Shown here piece by piece: positions 43,922 through 54,398 of a stretch of DNA of 64,000 bases. The DNA comes from Daedaleopsis sinensis (lineage: Eukaryota > Basidiomycota > Agaricomycetes > Polyporales > Polyporaceae): positions 2,852,001 to 2,916,000 of the forward strand of contig CM066306.1 of the NCBI GenBank assembly GCA_033807695.1, read 5' to 3'. Positions within the stretch are counted from its first letter, which is position 1; each line of letters starts with the position of its first letter. The notes beneath the pieces are model-generated. The model saw nothing but the letters and a program-made list of their open reading frames with translations, was not told the DNA's origin and ran no database searches. The position numbers and the translations under genes were made by a program.

Positions 43922-44620
43922 GGAACCTTAAGTACTGCTGCACCTTCTCTCTATATCGTGATAGTGATCGTCGCCGCCCCCGCCGTCATCCTCCTCCTCC
44001 TCCTCATTATTATCAGCATCTTGGATACCCTCTATTGCTTGCCTGTACTGTATCCCTTGGCATCAAACTCATATTTCTTGAATTCATGATACACATAGTT
44101 ACAGTACATCCCCGTCGCTCGCTCGCTCGCATGATCTACCATGACCTACCTCCATCTTGGGCATTTCGTCACTGCATTTCGCTTTACTATGTCATATAAT
44201 TGATGGCACAGCTCCTTGTGCATAGCTGCATCCACACACCCGAGCTTCGAAAGCAGGCTTATATGTTCGCACAAGTCACGATCTAATCCCTGCGCTAGGT
44301 AGGTTCCTCAACATCACAAATAAGGATTGATCACTCTCGACAAGTGGATGACCGCTTATGCCTGCTGCACTTTGATTTTGTTCAGTTGTGCTGGTATAAG
44401 AGAGCAGATTCTTTTGCTCAATTTCAAGTTCCCATTACAAGCACAAGAAGAATGAAACAACTTTAACTGAGAAAAATACATTTAGGGAACTTTACGAGTG
44501 TAGGAACACTTTGAATAGAAACATACGTATGGTCTTACTGAGCACCAACGCACGACAATGACACGAGCGGATATCCGTGTCTTTTTTGTGGTCTTACGCC
44601 GCGTGAATGTGCAGTGGCTT
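43922..44620. other. 3' flank of Pumilio gene, no gene
   Basis: This contains CCTCCTCCTCCTCATTATTATC low complexity near 43990 and CGCTCGCTCGCT near 44115. No coding sequence is seen. Confidence 0.4.
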
Positions 44621-44639
44621 GGCAGTTAAGAAAGGCAGT

Positions 44640-45335
44640 TGTAGGACCCCAGAGCAAGAGCGACATGTCCAACTAGAGCTCCACAGATCTGCAGTCCTGC
44701 GGGACGCACTGACATTGTTTGCAAGACAAACTCGAGGGATCTTGGGATAGGATTATCAGCTTTGCGAGCCTGTTCTAAGTGAATTGGCACCGATCCTCCG
44801 GACTCTGAGCTGCAGTCCCTCAGATGTAGTCCTGCGACCGGCTGCAGAGCTTCGCAGAGATGCAGTCCTGCGGGACGCGCTGACACTGCCTGCAAGACAA
44901 ACTTGAGGGATCTTGGGATAGGATTATCAGCTTTGCGAGCCTGTTCTCAGTGAATTGGTGCCGATCCTCCGGACTCTGAGCTGCAGCTTGCAGCGTCGGC
45001 TGAAGTCCCTCAGATGTAGTCCTGCGACCGGCTGCAGAGCTCCGCAGAGCCCTGCAGAGCTGCAGTCCTGTGGGACACGCTGACGCTGTTTTCGAGACAA
45101 ACTTGAGGGATCTTGGGATAGGATTATCAGCTTTGCGAGCCTGTTCTCAGTGAATTGGCGCCGATCCTCCGGACTCTGAGCTGCAGTCCCTCAGATGTAG
45201 TCCTGCGACCGGCTGCAGAGCTCCGCAGAGCTCCGGTTTGCGGGACACGCTGACACTGCCTGCGAGACAAACTTGAGGGATCTTGTGATAGGATTATCAG
45301 CTCTGTGAGCCCACTCTCAGTCAATTGCCGCCAAT
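44640..45335 (+). repeat. tandem repeat family A (170-200 bp unit, four copies)
   Basis: The phrase GACAAACTTGAGGGATCTTG followed by GGATAGGATTATCAGC recurs at about 44725, 44896, 45096 and 45266. Each copy is flanked by CTGCAGTCCTGCGGGAC-like and GATCCTCCGGACTCTGAGCTG sequence. Confidence 0.9.
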
Positions 45336-45339
45336 CCTC

Positions 45340-46115
45340 TGGAGTCCGGACACGTACAAGGTCCAGAGCGGTAGCTACACTAGTATATATCTTTTCAGAG
45401 TCCTGCTGAAGCTATCAGGGGACACTCCAGAGGCCCGTGCATTGAGTCCGCTCACTATCACTGCAGCGGATCCCCGAGCGCACTCTCCGATCAGAGGCAG
45501 TCGCTGATGCCCCCCAAGGTCCGGAGCTGGAACTATACTGTGCTACATCATTCCGGATTCCTGCTGAAGCTATCGGGGGACAATCCGGAGGCCCATGCAT
45601 TCAGTCTGCTTGCAATACTGTTGCAGCTCCACAGAACACACTCTCCGGTTGGAGTCCGGCCTCTGATGCAGCACAAGATCTGGAGCAGGAACTACACTGG
45701 TCTCCATCATCCCGGAGTCCTGCTAAAGCTCTCGGAGGATGCCCCAGATGCTGGAACATGATCTCCGAAGGTTATCATTGTAGTGGCTCTGCGGAGAGCC
45801 CCCTCCAGTCAGAGTATTATACTGACAGTTGCTGATACAGCCCCAGGTCCGGAAAGAGTACTACACCAGTCTAGATTATCTTGGAGCCTGCTGCAGCTCT
45901 TGGAGATTGTTTCGGATGCTGGAACACCCTCCCCGGAGGTTATCACCACTGTGGCTCCTTGGAGAAAACCCTCTGGTTGAAGTATCATACTGACAGTCTC
46001 CGATGCAACTCCAAAGTCCGGAGTGTGAGCTACACCAGTACATATCATCTCAGAGTCCTGCTGAAGTTCTTAGAGGATGCTCCAGACTCTGGGGCACTCT
46101 CTCCAGGCTCTGCGG
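45340..46115 (+). repeat. tandem repeat family B (about 160-170 bp unit, five degenerate copies)
   Basis: GTCCGGAGC...CTACAC...GTCCTGCTGAAGCTATCGG recurs from about 45360, 45520, 45676, 45845 and 46015. The copies are more diverged than family A. Confidence 0.75.
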
Positions 46116-46124
46116 AGCATTTCT

Positions 46125-46800
46125 TTGAAGAAGATGAACCTGTCTCCGTCCCGGCCGGGCAAGAGGGTAGACACAACTACTGTCCTGGCTGGGACCCTGT
46201 CTCCGTACTGGTGCTCATCTCAGAATGTGTGCTAGAGCTCCGCCGGACTGATAGTAAAGTCTGTTTGGTTGTCTGATGATGTGTAAGTAGTGTGGAGGAG
46301 GTCCGTGCACATGCAACTGCACTACAAGCATGAACTTGTCTCCATCCCGGCCGGGAAAGATAGCAGACAGGGCTACTGTCCCGGCCAGGACCCTGTCTCC
46401 GCACTGACATATATTTGAGATTGTGTGCTAGGGCTCCGTATAGCAGGTAGCTGAGTCCATCTGGCTGTGTGAGCATGCAGAAACAGCCCGGAGAGGGTCC
46501 ATGCACAGGTGGCTGCTACGGGAGGGTAATTATTTCTACATCCTAGCCGGGTGGAAGAGTACTCACAGCTACTGTCCCAGCCAGGACCCTGTCTCCACAC
46601 TAACACAAGTTTCAGATTGCATGCTAGAGCTCCGCAGAGCAGGTAGCCGAGCCCGCCCAGTTGTCCGAGCATGCAGAAACAGTCCGGAGTGGGTCTGTGG
46701 GCAGGCAGCTGCTCCAGGAGAGCAACTTTGATATCTGTGTCCCGGCTGGGTGCAAAAGTAGACACAGCTACTGGCCTGGCTGGAGTCTCGGTGTCATCTC
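46125..46800 (+). repeat. tandem repeat family C (about 195-200 bp unit, four degenerate copies)
   Basis: GTCTCCGTCCCGGCCGGG-like starts recur near 46140, 46336, 46530 and 46735. Each is followed by CTACTGTCC(C/T)GGC and GTGTGCTAGAGCTCCG-like words. Confidence 0.75.
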
Positions 46801-47734
46801 CCCCCCTTCCCCTAGGGCACTAATGCTTTGTCAAAATCTGCATGCCCTCATCAGAAGGTCTAATGCTATGGCCTGGAGCCAGGTACAGGGGCAGGAGTAC
46901 ATTCAGGATCATTTACTAATCATACATAGGATCCCGGCCGGGTAAGTCCACGGAGGATTGACACCCGGCCAGACTGGTAACTCCGCAGACTATGAGTGAT
47001 CCGGCCGGGTCCGGGTCGCTAGTAACTATGGGGTTTTATACTATCTGGTCGGGCAGTAACTATGGGTACTTTGATGTCTTGGGCTGGAGAAAGAGCCTTG
47101 CACACGAGAGCAGAGAACCCGAGGTGAGATTATCAGCAAGCGTGCGGATGGAGGCGAGGGCCAGACAGAGTTGTTAGGCAGCCATGAGACTTCCGTCGGC
47201 ATCAGCGAGCAGAGATGCGACACTTGTCAGGAGGACAAACGTGCTCATGCGTGGGATATGAGGGACAACATCTGGCACAGACAGCGGCCGGCTGGATGGA
47301 CCTGCGATGGGTGGGACCTTGGGCACATCGTCAAGGCAGCGACTGGTCGGACCTGCGATAGGAGGGATGGTGGGCACGGTGAGAACTGAGGGATCAGCTG
47401 ATCTGGACTGTGTAGTGCCAGACAGAAGCAAGGAGCGACATGCCAGGGGTGCAACCTGAGGCAGGGATGCCCATCCCTCCCTCATTCTATCGTGAGTAGC
47501 GATCAAAGTGCAGACTTTGACAACTTACCAGAAATCCAAAATATAGATAGCACGAGCCTTAAGGAGATCCTGAGCCACTGCTGCAGCTTCCATCATCTTC
47601 TCCGCAGCTTCTGTGCTCCCCTGCGCCAGTCCTGGTCCTGGATAGTGATGTAGGGTCCTGTCAAGTCCGGTTTTTTGACTCCAAATGGAGTCGCTGACCA
47701 GAACAGCTCCTCCCCACGCAAATTTTGTCTCCCC
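46801..47734. other. spacer with no recognisable gene
   Basis: Some GGCCGGGT words continue family C to about 47050. Otherwise nothing is supported. The last five bases before the LTR, TCCCC (47730-47734), are the target duplication of the next element. Confidence 0.45.
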
Positions 47735-47898
47735 TGTTGAATGCAGGCGCTTGGATGAGCAAGCCGGTGCGCGAGCGCCCGGATTATTATCTAATCGATG
47801 GCATTTTTGTACTTATACTTTCCGCCGCTGTAAGAATTTCCTCGCGCGTTTGCGACACGGGCTCCCTACTCACCCCGGAACAACGTCCTGTTCCAACA
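47735..47898 (+). repeat. 5' LTR (164 bp)
   Basis: It starts TGTTGAATGCAGGCGC and ends GTTCCAACA. Compared with the split 3' LTR it shows only a few substitutions. Confidence 0.9.
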
Positions 47899-48022
47899 CA
47901 AACACACTGTATAGCCCCTCCGTCTACTCTCTGCTTCGTGCCGTTCCCATCTGGGTCCTATTCGCTTGAAGAATTTGAAGAACATCTGAAGAAACCCCCC
48001 CTTCCCCACTCTATCCCATGCT

Positions 48023-48910
48023 ATGTCCGACCCTACTGCAGCCGAATCAGAACTACACTTCCCCAAGCTCAATGACATGAACTACGTTGAATGGGCAATG
48101 CGGATGGAAGCCGACCTTATCCGCCGCAAGCTGTGGGACAGTATCGTCGAGATCTCAATCGACGAGAGCATCCAGGACCCCGTCAAGTGGCAGGAGGAGT
48201 ATGAGAAGAAGAAGAAGAAGCAGTCAATGCAGAAGATGAATGAGGCGAGGGCGGAGATGATCATGGCGGTGGATAGCGGTCAGTTGTCCCACATGAGATC
48301 ATGCGACCTGATGGAGATCTGGGAGATGTTGGCAAAGGTACACAAGGCGCGAGGATTTGCAACACAGCTGGCGATGAAGAGGGCATTCCTGACGTCGAAG
48401 AAGAAGTCAACCCAGTCGATGCAGGCATGGATTGGCGAGGTGCGCAGCACGGCATTTCACATGGAGGAGATGGGCATCATGGTTGGGGATCTGGACAAGA
48501 TTTTTGCACTCATGATGGGCCTTCTGGCATCGTACGAGGCCGTCATCATCACGCTCGACACTGTCCCAACCGAGGAGCTTACACTCAAAGAAGTCATTCA
48601 GTGCTTGCTGAATGAGGAGGTCCGCCAAACCAGTATGTCCTCATCTTCCCGCTCGACCTCTACCCGAGACCATGGAGTTGCTGCTGCTGTCGTCTCAACC
48701 GAGAAGCCGAGGGTCGACCGCACAAAAGTCCAGTGCTACTTCTGCGATCAGATCGGGCATTTCAAGCAGGACTGCCCTGAAAAGGCAGCGTGGGAAACCT
48801 CGAAGAACAAGACAACGGTGGCCGGTGCGAATACGGTCATGCCAACGGCGACATTTAGCGATTTGGACAACACGAATGACAATCTGGAGGAAATCGACAG
48901 AGCTTGGTGA
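48023..48910 (+). CDS. gag: copia-type Gag polyprotein (295 aa)
   Basis: The intact frame starts MSDPTAAESELHFPKLNDMN with the copia Gag pattern of a Trp/Met-rich N-terminus (YVEWAMRMEADLIRRKLWD). A UBN2-like helical region with MKRAFLTSKK and LLASYEAVI follows. A CCHC zinc knuckle, CYFCDQIGHFKQDC, lies at residues about 239-252. The stop (TGA) lies about 40 bp before the 3' LTR, leaving room for only a short purine-rich tract (GAGGGGGTG). It would form the particle shell of a Ty1/copia element. A Gag-only internal region suggests a non-autonomous derivative. Confidence 0.9.
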   Translation: MSDPTAAESELHFPKLNDMNYVEWAMRMEADLIRRKLWDSIVEISIDESIQDPVKWQEEYEKKKKKQSMQKMNEARAEMIMAVDSGQLSHMRSCDLMEIWEMLAKVHKARGFATQLAMKRAFLTSKKKSTQSMQAWIGEVRSTAFHMEEMGIMVGDLDKIFALMMGLLASYEAVIITLDTVPTEELTLKEVIQCLLNEEVRQTSMSSSSRSTSTRDHGVAAAVVSTEKPRVDRTKVQCYFCDQIGHFKQDCPEKAAWETSKNKTTVAGANTVMPTATFSDLDNTNDNLEEIDRAW

Positions 48911-48948
48911 TTGTGGGGGTGCGCACTCGCGCTTGGCTTGAGGGGGTG

Positions 48949-49056
48949 TGTTGAATGCAGGCGCTTGGATGAGCAAGCCGGTGCGCGAGCGCCCGGATTG
49001 TTATCTAATCGATGGCTGTTTTTGTACTTATACTTTCCGCCGCTGTAAGAATTTCC
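48949..49056 (+). repeat. 3' LTR, first part
   Basis: This matches positions 1-108 of the 5' LTR and stops after GTAAGAATTTCC, where foreign DNA begins. Confidence 0.9.
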
Positions 49057-50085
49057 CCGCTGATGGGAGGGCACTGGCGATCTACTAGGAAAACCCAATA
49101 GATAAAACACCAGGCAGACTCTCCGAAGGGTGCGAGGTGGACCTCTGGTTCCCGAGCAGCCGGAACGGACGACGACGACGAGACGCGCACGTCGAAGGAC
49201 AGGGAGCGAGAGATCGGAAGGGGAGGAGAGGAACTACGACGGGCGGAGCACGTCGAAGGGAGGGGGGAGCGAGGAAGGGGACGAGGAACTACGACGGGCG
49301 GAGCACGCGGAAGGACGGGGCTCGAAGGAGATCACACCGAGGACGGACTCGACAGCGAGGTCGTCGAGAGCGTCGGACCACTGGGCTCACGCCTGTATGG
49401 ATATGGGGGATGGGGGATCTGGGGCTACAAGTCCCGCGCACGGGCATCCTATCTACTACCGTCGCCACTCGCTGTACTCCTGGCCCACTCGTCCTCCTCA
49501 CCTAATCCTGGCCCTCCACGCGGTGTACCTCGCGCAACCCTCTGCCCAGCTCTCGCAGATACCCTGAAACAACTACCAACCCGCCCTGTCGTACCCTCGC
49601 CGATGGGCAGGACCGTGGCTAAACCGTCGGCCTGAGCGCTAACCGGGTACCTCTTGCTAGTCTCGTAGAACGGAGCGGGAACACCACAGCGGTGGGCTCT
49701 CAGCACTGCCACAGCCGCGCCCTCCCCTGCGTCCAGTGTATCATCGGTCCCGCGCCTCGCGTATCACCCTGGCCTCGACCCGGCCCGGTCTCAGACGTCG
49801 GTAGGTGCTACCGGCTGGCGTCCCGGCGGACCAACGTGAACACCTCTTCGGACCTCCGTCGGCCTCCGCACGTCGAAGAAACCTAGGCCGCGGTGGGCTA
49901 CGGACCTGGTGTACAGGCGTGTGCGGTATGGGAGGCTGGCGGGTATCGCGCCCTCCCGCCTCTGCTCCGTGGTGTCCAGGAAGGAGGGAGAGGCGGAGAC
50001 CGTAGGTCGTGTCCTGCGTTGTAGGCATCGTCGGTATCGACGATGGCGCGAAAATCGGGGCTCGCGCCACCTCGAGGCGCATCAC
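49057..50085. mobile_element. 1,029-bp insertion inside the 3' LTR
   Basis: This sequence has no counterpart in the 5' LTR. Its left 700 bp or so is the diverged reverse complement of 50340-50975: shared words include CAGACTCTCCGAAGGGTGCG and GAGGTGGACCTCTGGTTCCC. No clear terminal repeats or target duplication are seen, so the mobile type is unknown. Confidence 0.7.
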
Positions 50086-50141
50086 CGCGCGTTTGTGACG
50101 CGGGCTCCCTACTCACCCCGGAACAACATCTCGTTCCAACA
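50086..50141 (+). repeat. 3' LTR, second part
   Basis: This matches positions 109-164 of the 5' LTR, ends CAACA, and is followed by the TCCCC duplication. Confidence 0.9.
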
Positions 50142-50339
50142 TCCCCATACAGCAACCTTCCATCATACACCAGCTCATCCTCCGCAGGGGCATCAGGAGC
50201 CGTTTGTGGGACATCTGCTGTGGGTGCCAAGTTCAAGGCCATCCGGTCTCCATCATGCTGAGCAGCAGGTCTGCACTGACACCCAGGACTGAAGCAGGCC
50301 GCAGTTTAGGTTGCACGTGTGATGCGGGACCGACAGCAC

Positions 50340-51431
50340 GCTAGTTGCAGGTGTGGGGTGCAATGGTGGAGGTGCAGGGGTCCAGGTGTGTGGCCGTTCC
50401 TGACCGTTCTACAGGACCAGGCGGTAGGATCCGACTCCTGGTGCCCAGGCCACTGGGTTTAGCCACGGTTCTGCCTCCTTGCAAGACCGTGACAAGGCGG
50501 GTTCGAGTTAGTTTCAGGGTGCACTGGGGAGTAGGGCAGAGGGTTGCGAGAGGACACACCATGCTAGAGGCTCTGGATTGGACGAGGAGGGCGGCGAGGC
50601 TCGAGGTACAGCACAGGACGGAGGTAGTAGATAGGATGCTGTTTGCGAGGCTTGTACGGTAGATCCCCCATCCCCCATATACAGACGCGAGTCCAGTGGT
50701 CCGACGCTCTCAACAACTTCACCATCGTGCCCGCCGTTGGTGTGATCTCCTTCGAGCCCTTGTCCTTCTACGTGTTCTGCCCGTCATAGTTCCTTGTCCC
50801 TCCATTGATCCCTTGCTCTCCGGCCTTCGACGTGCGCATCTCATCGTAGTTGTCCATTCCGGCCGCTCGGGAACCAGAGGTCCACCTCGCACCCTTCGGA
50901 GAGTCTGCCCGGTGTTATATCTGCTGGGTTTCCCTGGTAGACCGTCAGTGCCCTCCCATCAATGTGCGCTGGATTGACTGGGTCGTGGCACGTGTGCTCC
51001 GCAACAAACGCACTGTACACCCTGTCCGCCATGACCAGAGTGTACCCATGGTGGGCTCTCATGTTGTGTTCCCAAAGACATATGGTCGCGAATCACGGAA
51101 GGGTGCACCATTGGTAGGTGTGCACCATCTTCGCAAGGGACTTGCACGCATTCGTAAACTGCAGATCCCAGGACTTACGATCTTCCTCGTTTTTGTTGGG
51201 CTGGCCATGCCAAGCCCAGAAGAGCTGGCTGATGACCTGCTCCATCTCCTCACTCTGCTCTGTGTTCGGTTTGGGAAGCCAGCGCTCTGAGGCCTTCGCA
51301 TTGGATCGGTGTGGACCTTGTGGTGTGGAACTAGTGGTGTCGGAGGTGGAGGACTGTATTGTCGACAAGTGGGCAATACTAGAGGCTGATAGTAGAGCAG
51401 GATGAGGGAGAAATGGAGACGGTGTCGTCAA
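50340..51431 (-). pseudogene. decayed repeat-borne gene, inverted relative of the LTR insertion
   Basis: The minus strand begins at 51431 with MTTPSPFLPHPALLSASS and continues with EEMEQVISQLFWAWHGQP, KSWDLQFTNACKSLAKMVHT and YQWCTLP. After stops and frame changes it reads FRDSRPYVFGNTT, EPTMGTLWSWRTG, VRLL...ATTQSIQRTLMGGH, and WFPSGRNGQL. The collinear pieces suggest one former protein of a mobile element. From about 50975 downward the sequence is shared, inverted, with 49057-49750. I do not recognise the protein family. Confidence 0.5.
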
Positions 51432-52860
51432 AGCCCTCGACCTTGCTGATGTTCAAAAATGAACCAAGTGCAGAGCACCCGCGGCATGCCCAGCGCCACT
51501 TGAGATTGGTGCCCGCCGCAGCATCTCCGGAGTTCAAGTTCATGGTCAAAGTCCAACACCTTACTACAATCCAGCATGTCAAGTGCACCTGGACACTGGT
51601 ATACTCATAGACTGTGGAGCAGAACAAAATGTCAAAGACAGGCATCCTGTGCAACGGGTGCGCCTCCTTGTTGGGGGTGAATCAAGTGCTCCAGCAGGTA
51701 CGTAGACCACTACACTTTTGTACTCATCTACTAATATCTATATTAACAGCCAGTCATACTACGGTGAGGAGAGTCCGTCTGACTCTACCTGTTCCTCCGG
51801 ACGCAGGACAAGGTAAGCGTGGAACATACCGCAGCTCATCCATTCTTATCCAGCAGCAACTCGTCCTGTGCATAGAGTACGAATCGAAGAGCCCACACCC
51901 GGACCAGAGTCCTCTTGTCCTCTGGTGACCCGAGAACACTGTCGTCAGCCATACCGTTGACCATATGCACAGTTCCCGAGAGCCCCCACGGGCCACCATC
52001 GACAGCAGCTACTGCGCGAGGAGTTTGTGAGTTGAGAGCCACCAGCAGGGTTCCCTGTCGGAGGTGTAGCACCCTCATTCTGTCTGTTTATTCCTGCTCA
52101 CTACAATTTGCATCAGAACGCTCCCCAAGCCGAGTTTGGAAAATTTCCGGAGCTGTTCTTTCAAAGACATGGAGGAGGTAGGACCTGCCGGAACAGTTAA
52201 GTACAGCACAAGCGACAGTGACAATACTGAGCCGATGTTGGCCACCGCCGTGTCCGAAAGTGATGTTGGACCTGCTGGCAAGGTCTACTTCTCTTCCTCA
52301 GTGTCTGATGCCTCATCTGGCAATATCAGAGAGGTCGGATTGGGTAGCTACAGAAGCTCGTCTAGCAGTGTTGGCGAGGTTGGAGTCGGTGACTACAGAA
52401 GCTCGGCAGCTAATGATGACAACTCCCCTCCTAACCACCCATCATTCACTGCACTCGACGCATCAGAGTGATGACTCATACTCTGCCGAGAACCCACCCG
52501 TGTTGCTGCCAGACAATGGATCTCACACAATGACCACAGAAGTGTACATGTGGGGAGAGGTTGAGGAGAGATAGAGATGGATGTGGTGGTCGGAGCAAGA
52601 CACCACAGTCCTTGATGAGGTAGACTAGGTGGTCACTGCATCATGGTTTATTGAACATGGTTCGCTGCCTGCCTCGACCTATCTCTGATCAGCTAACAAT
52701 GCAGCAATTGTTGTACGGTCGGGAATGGGTGCTACGAACGGCATGGAGAAATCATGGAGCCTAGGATGTGATCATGTAATCTCTGTAGTGTTCTAAACAT
52801 AGTTACGCAATACTTGACTGCATTATCACTATGCTCTGCTAATGCACTTCCAGCAAGACA
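51432..52860. other. anonymous DNA with one low-complexity open frame
   Basis: The plus-strand frame 52136-52471 encodes a Ser/Gly-rich peptide with internal repeats (EVGPAGTV...VGPAGKV; EVGLGSYRSSSSS, EVGVGDYRSS). It may be a piece of a retroelement or host gene. Nothing else is recognisable. Confidence 0.3.
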
Positions 52861-53100
52861 AATTTGAGGGATCTCGGCATAGAATTATTGGCATTCACAT
52901 ATGCTCCAGACACTTTGCTAGCTCACAGTGCCAGCCGGGGCCTGTAGCTCTTATAGATAGTACTCTGGCTGGCAGCCGGCTGCAGAGCTCCACAGAGCTG
53001 CAGTCCTGCAGGATGCACAGACACAGTCTACAAGACAAACTCAAGGGATCTTGGGATAGGATTATCAGCATTGCAAGCTCATGCTCAGTTTCTGGGAACC
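52861..53100 (+). repeat. dispersed copy of tandem repeat family A
   Basis: ACAAACTCAAGGGATCTTGG and GATAGGATTATCAGC (53035-53070), with GCCGGCTGCAGAGCTCCACA upstream, repeat the family A unit 7.7 kb away. Confidence 0.8.
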
Positions 53101-54396
53101 ACAGCTCCTCCTGATCTTCAAATCTCTGGAAATCTGAGGAGGAAGAATGTTGAAGTATGTTTGCAGTGGTATGCCAAGAATGACAGTAGGAGGAGGCATG
53201 TCTCGTGTAATATTAAGCAGTGAGGCAGTTGACATGGTGTGAATAGACAAAATCAGAGATAGGAGTAAGTATGTGGTGAATTTTCTCCCACTTCAAGGAA
53301 CTCCATTCCTCGTCAGTATCAGGTTGGCTCTCAGTGGAAGCTGGACTATCCAGCTAAGAATGCTTATAACGGTTCAAATGAACTGTTGAATTAATCTGTT
53401 AGCTATGAACTGACTCTTCCAGGGGTACTGGTTCAACTCGTAATGCCTGGTCCGCTGCATACTGCACCGCTTTTGTAGTCACTTCTCACTGATGAAGTCT
53501 GAACCTGTGAAGGCAAAGAGACGCAACAACTAGAGACACATGGAAGGGTGTCCTCAGTCAGTGAGCAAAAGACTAAGGGGTCTGAGCCAAAGTGTCCCTC
53601 CTTATATACCATATGGCAGGAGCAGCATGAGTAAGCAACTAGAGGACATCAGTAAAACCTGCAGACCTCTAACGACCTCTGGCCCAGAGATGCCAGAGGT
53701 CGTCAGAGGCCTGCAGAGGTGCCAGTGCTCAGAGATCTTTGTAGGGCCTTGTGCAAGCTCAAAACAAATCATTTTCCCATGTTCATTTGCATTACGTATG
53801 CCATCTGATCAGCTTTGGCATGCAGATTTCCTGGTGTGGCGAGAGGGGCAGACTGTGGAAGCTAGGCGCTAGAGGCGCCAGAGCCACCAGAGCTTGCACA
53901 TTTTACTGATGGAGAGACATGTGACGAGATGAGTCAGGCAGTATGAGGCTGACTCATGAGGAACAGAACGAGCTGAATCAGGCTGTGCATAGCTGACTCA
54001 GTAGAAACAAAGAGATATCTAAAGAAAGAATAAAGGAGTGATCATCTGACCATGGAGAAGCGATAATGACAAATGAAGGAGAGAAGCAATGAAAGTACAA
54101 TAGTTGCTATATAGGGAACAATAAATGAAAGATAAAAGGTAACCGAGGTAACACAGAGAAATATTGTATGCGGCTGTGTCCATAGCATCTAACATGCTTA
54201 TATCTGTCCAACTAACCACAAGTTCAACAGTCACACTCAGCACCGCTTTGGTTTGATTGGTACAGTATATTTCAACTCAAAGTGATTCCTACGGCACTCA
54301 GGCCGGAAACATCAATGTTTTTAACGAGCCTATCCATATAGGTACCTGTCGAGGAGTTCTACTGAAGGCATTCCAATCGCAACAACCCGCCATTGA
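53101..54396. other. no recognisable gene
   Basis: There are short random frames only. CCTCTGGCCCAGAGATGCCAG and nearby AGAGGT words form local direct repeats at 53660-53730. Confidence 0.4.
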
Positions 54397-54398
54397 TA

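Larger units (their letters stand above)
47735..50141 (+). mobile_element. gag-only copia-type LTR retrotransposon, 3' LTR split by a later insertion
   Basis: The 5' LTR is 47735-47898 (164 bp, TGTTG...CAACA). The 3' LTR is 48949-49056 plus 50086-50141, together again 164 bp. The element is flanked by TCCCC at 47730-47734 and 50142-50146. Internally there is only a gag gene and no protease, integrase or reverse transcriptase, so the element depends on others for movement. The 1,029 bp at 49057-50085 is foreign sequence inserted into the 3' LTR. Confidence 0.92.

Noticed and set aside
44640..46800. A CRISPR-like array or coding repeats.
   Set aside because: Units are long, contiguous and degenerate without unique spacers, the organism is eukaryotic, and open frames change from unit to unit.
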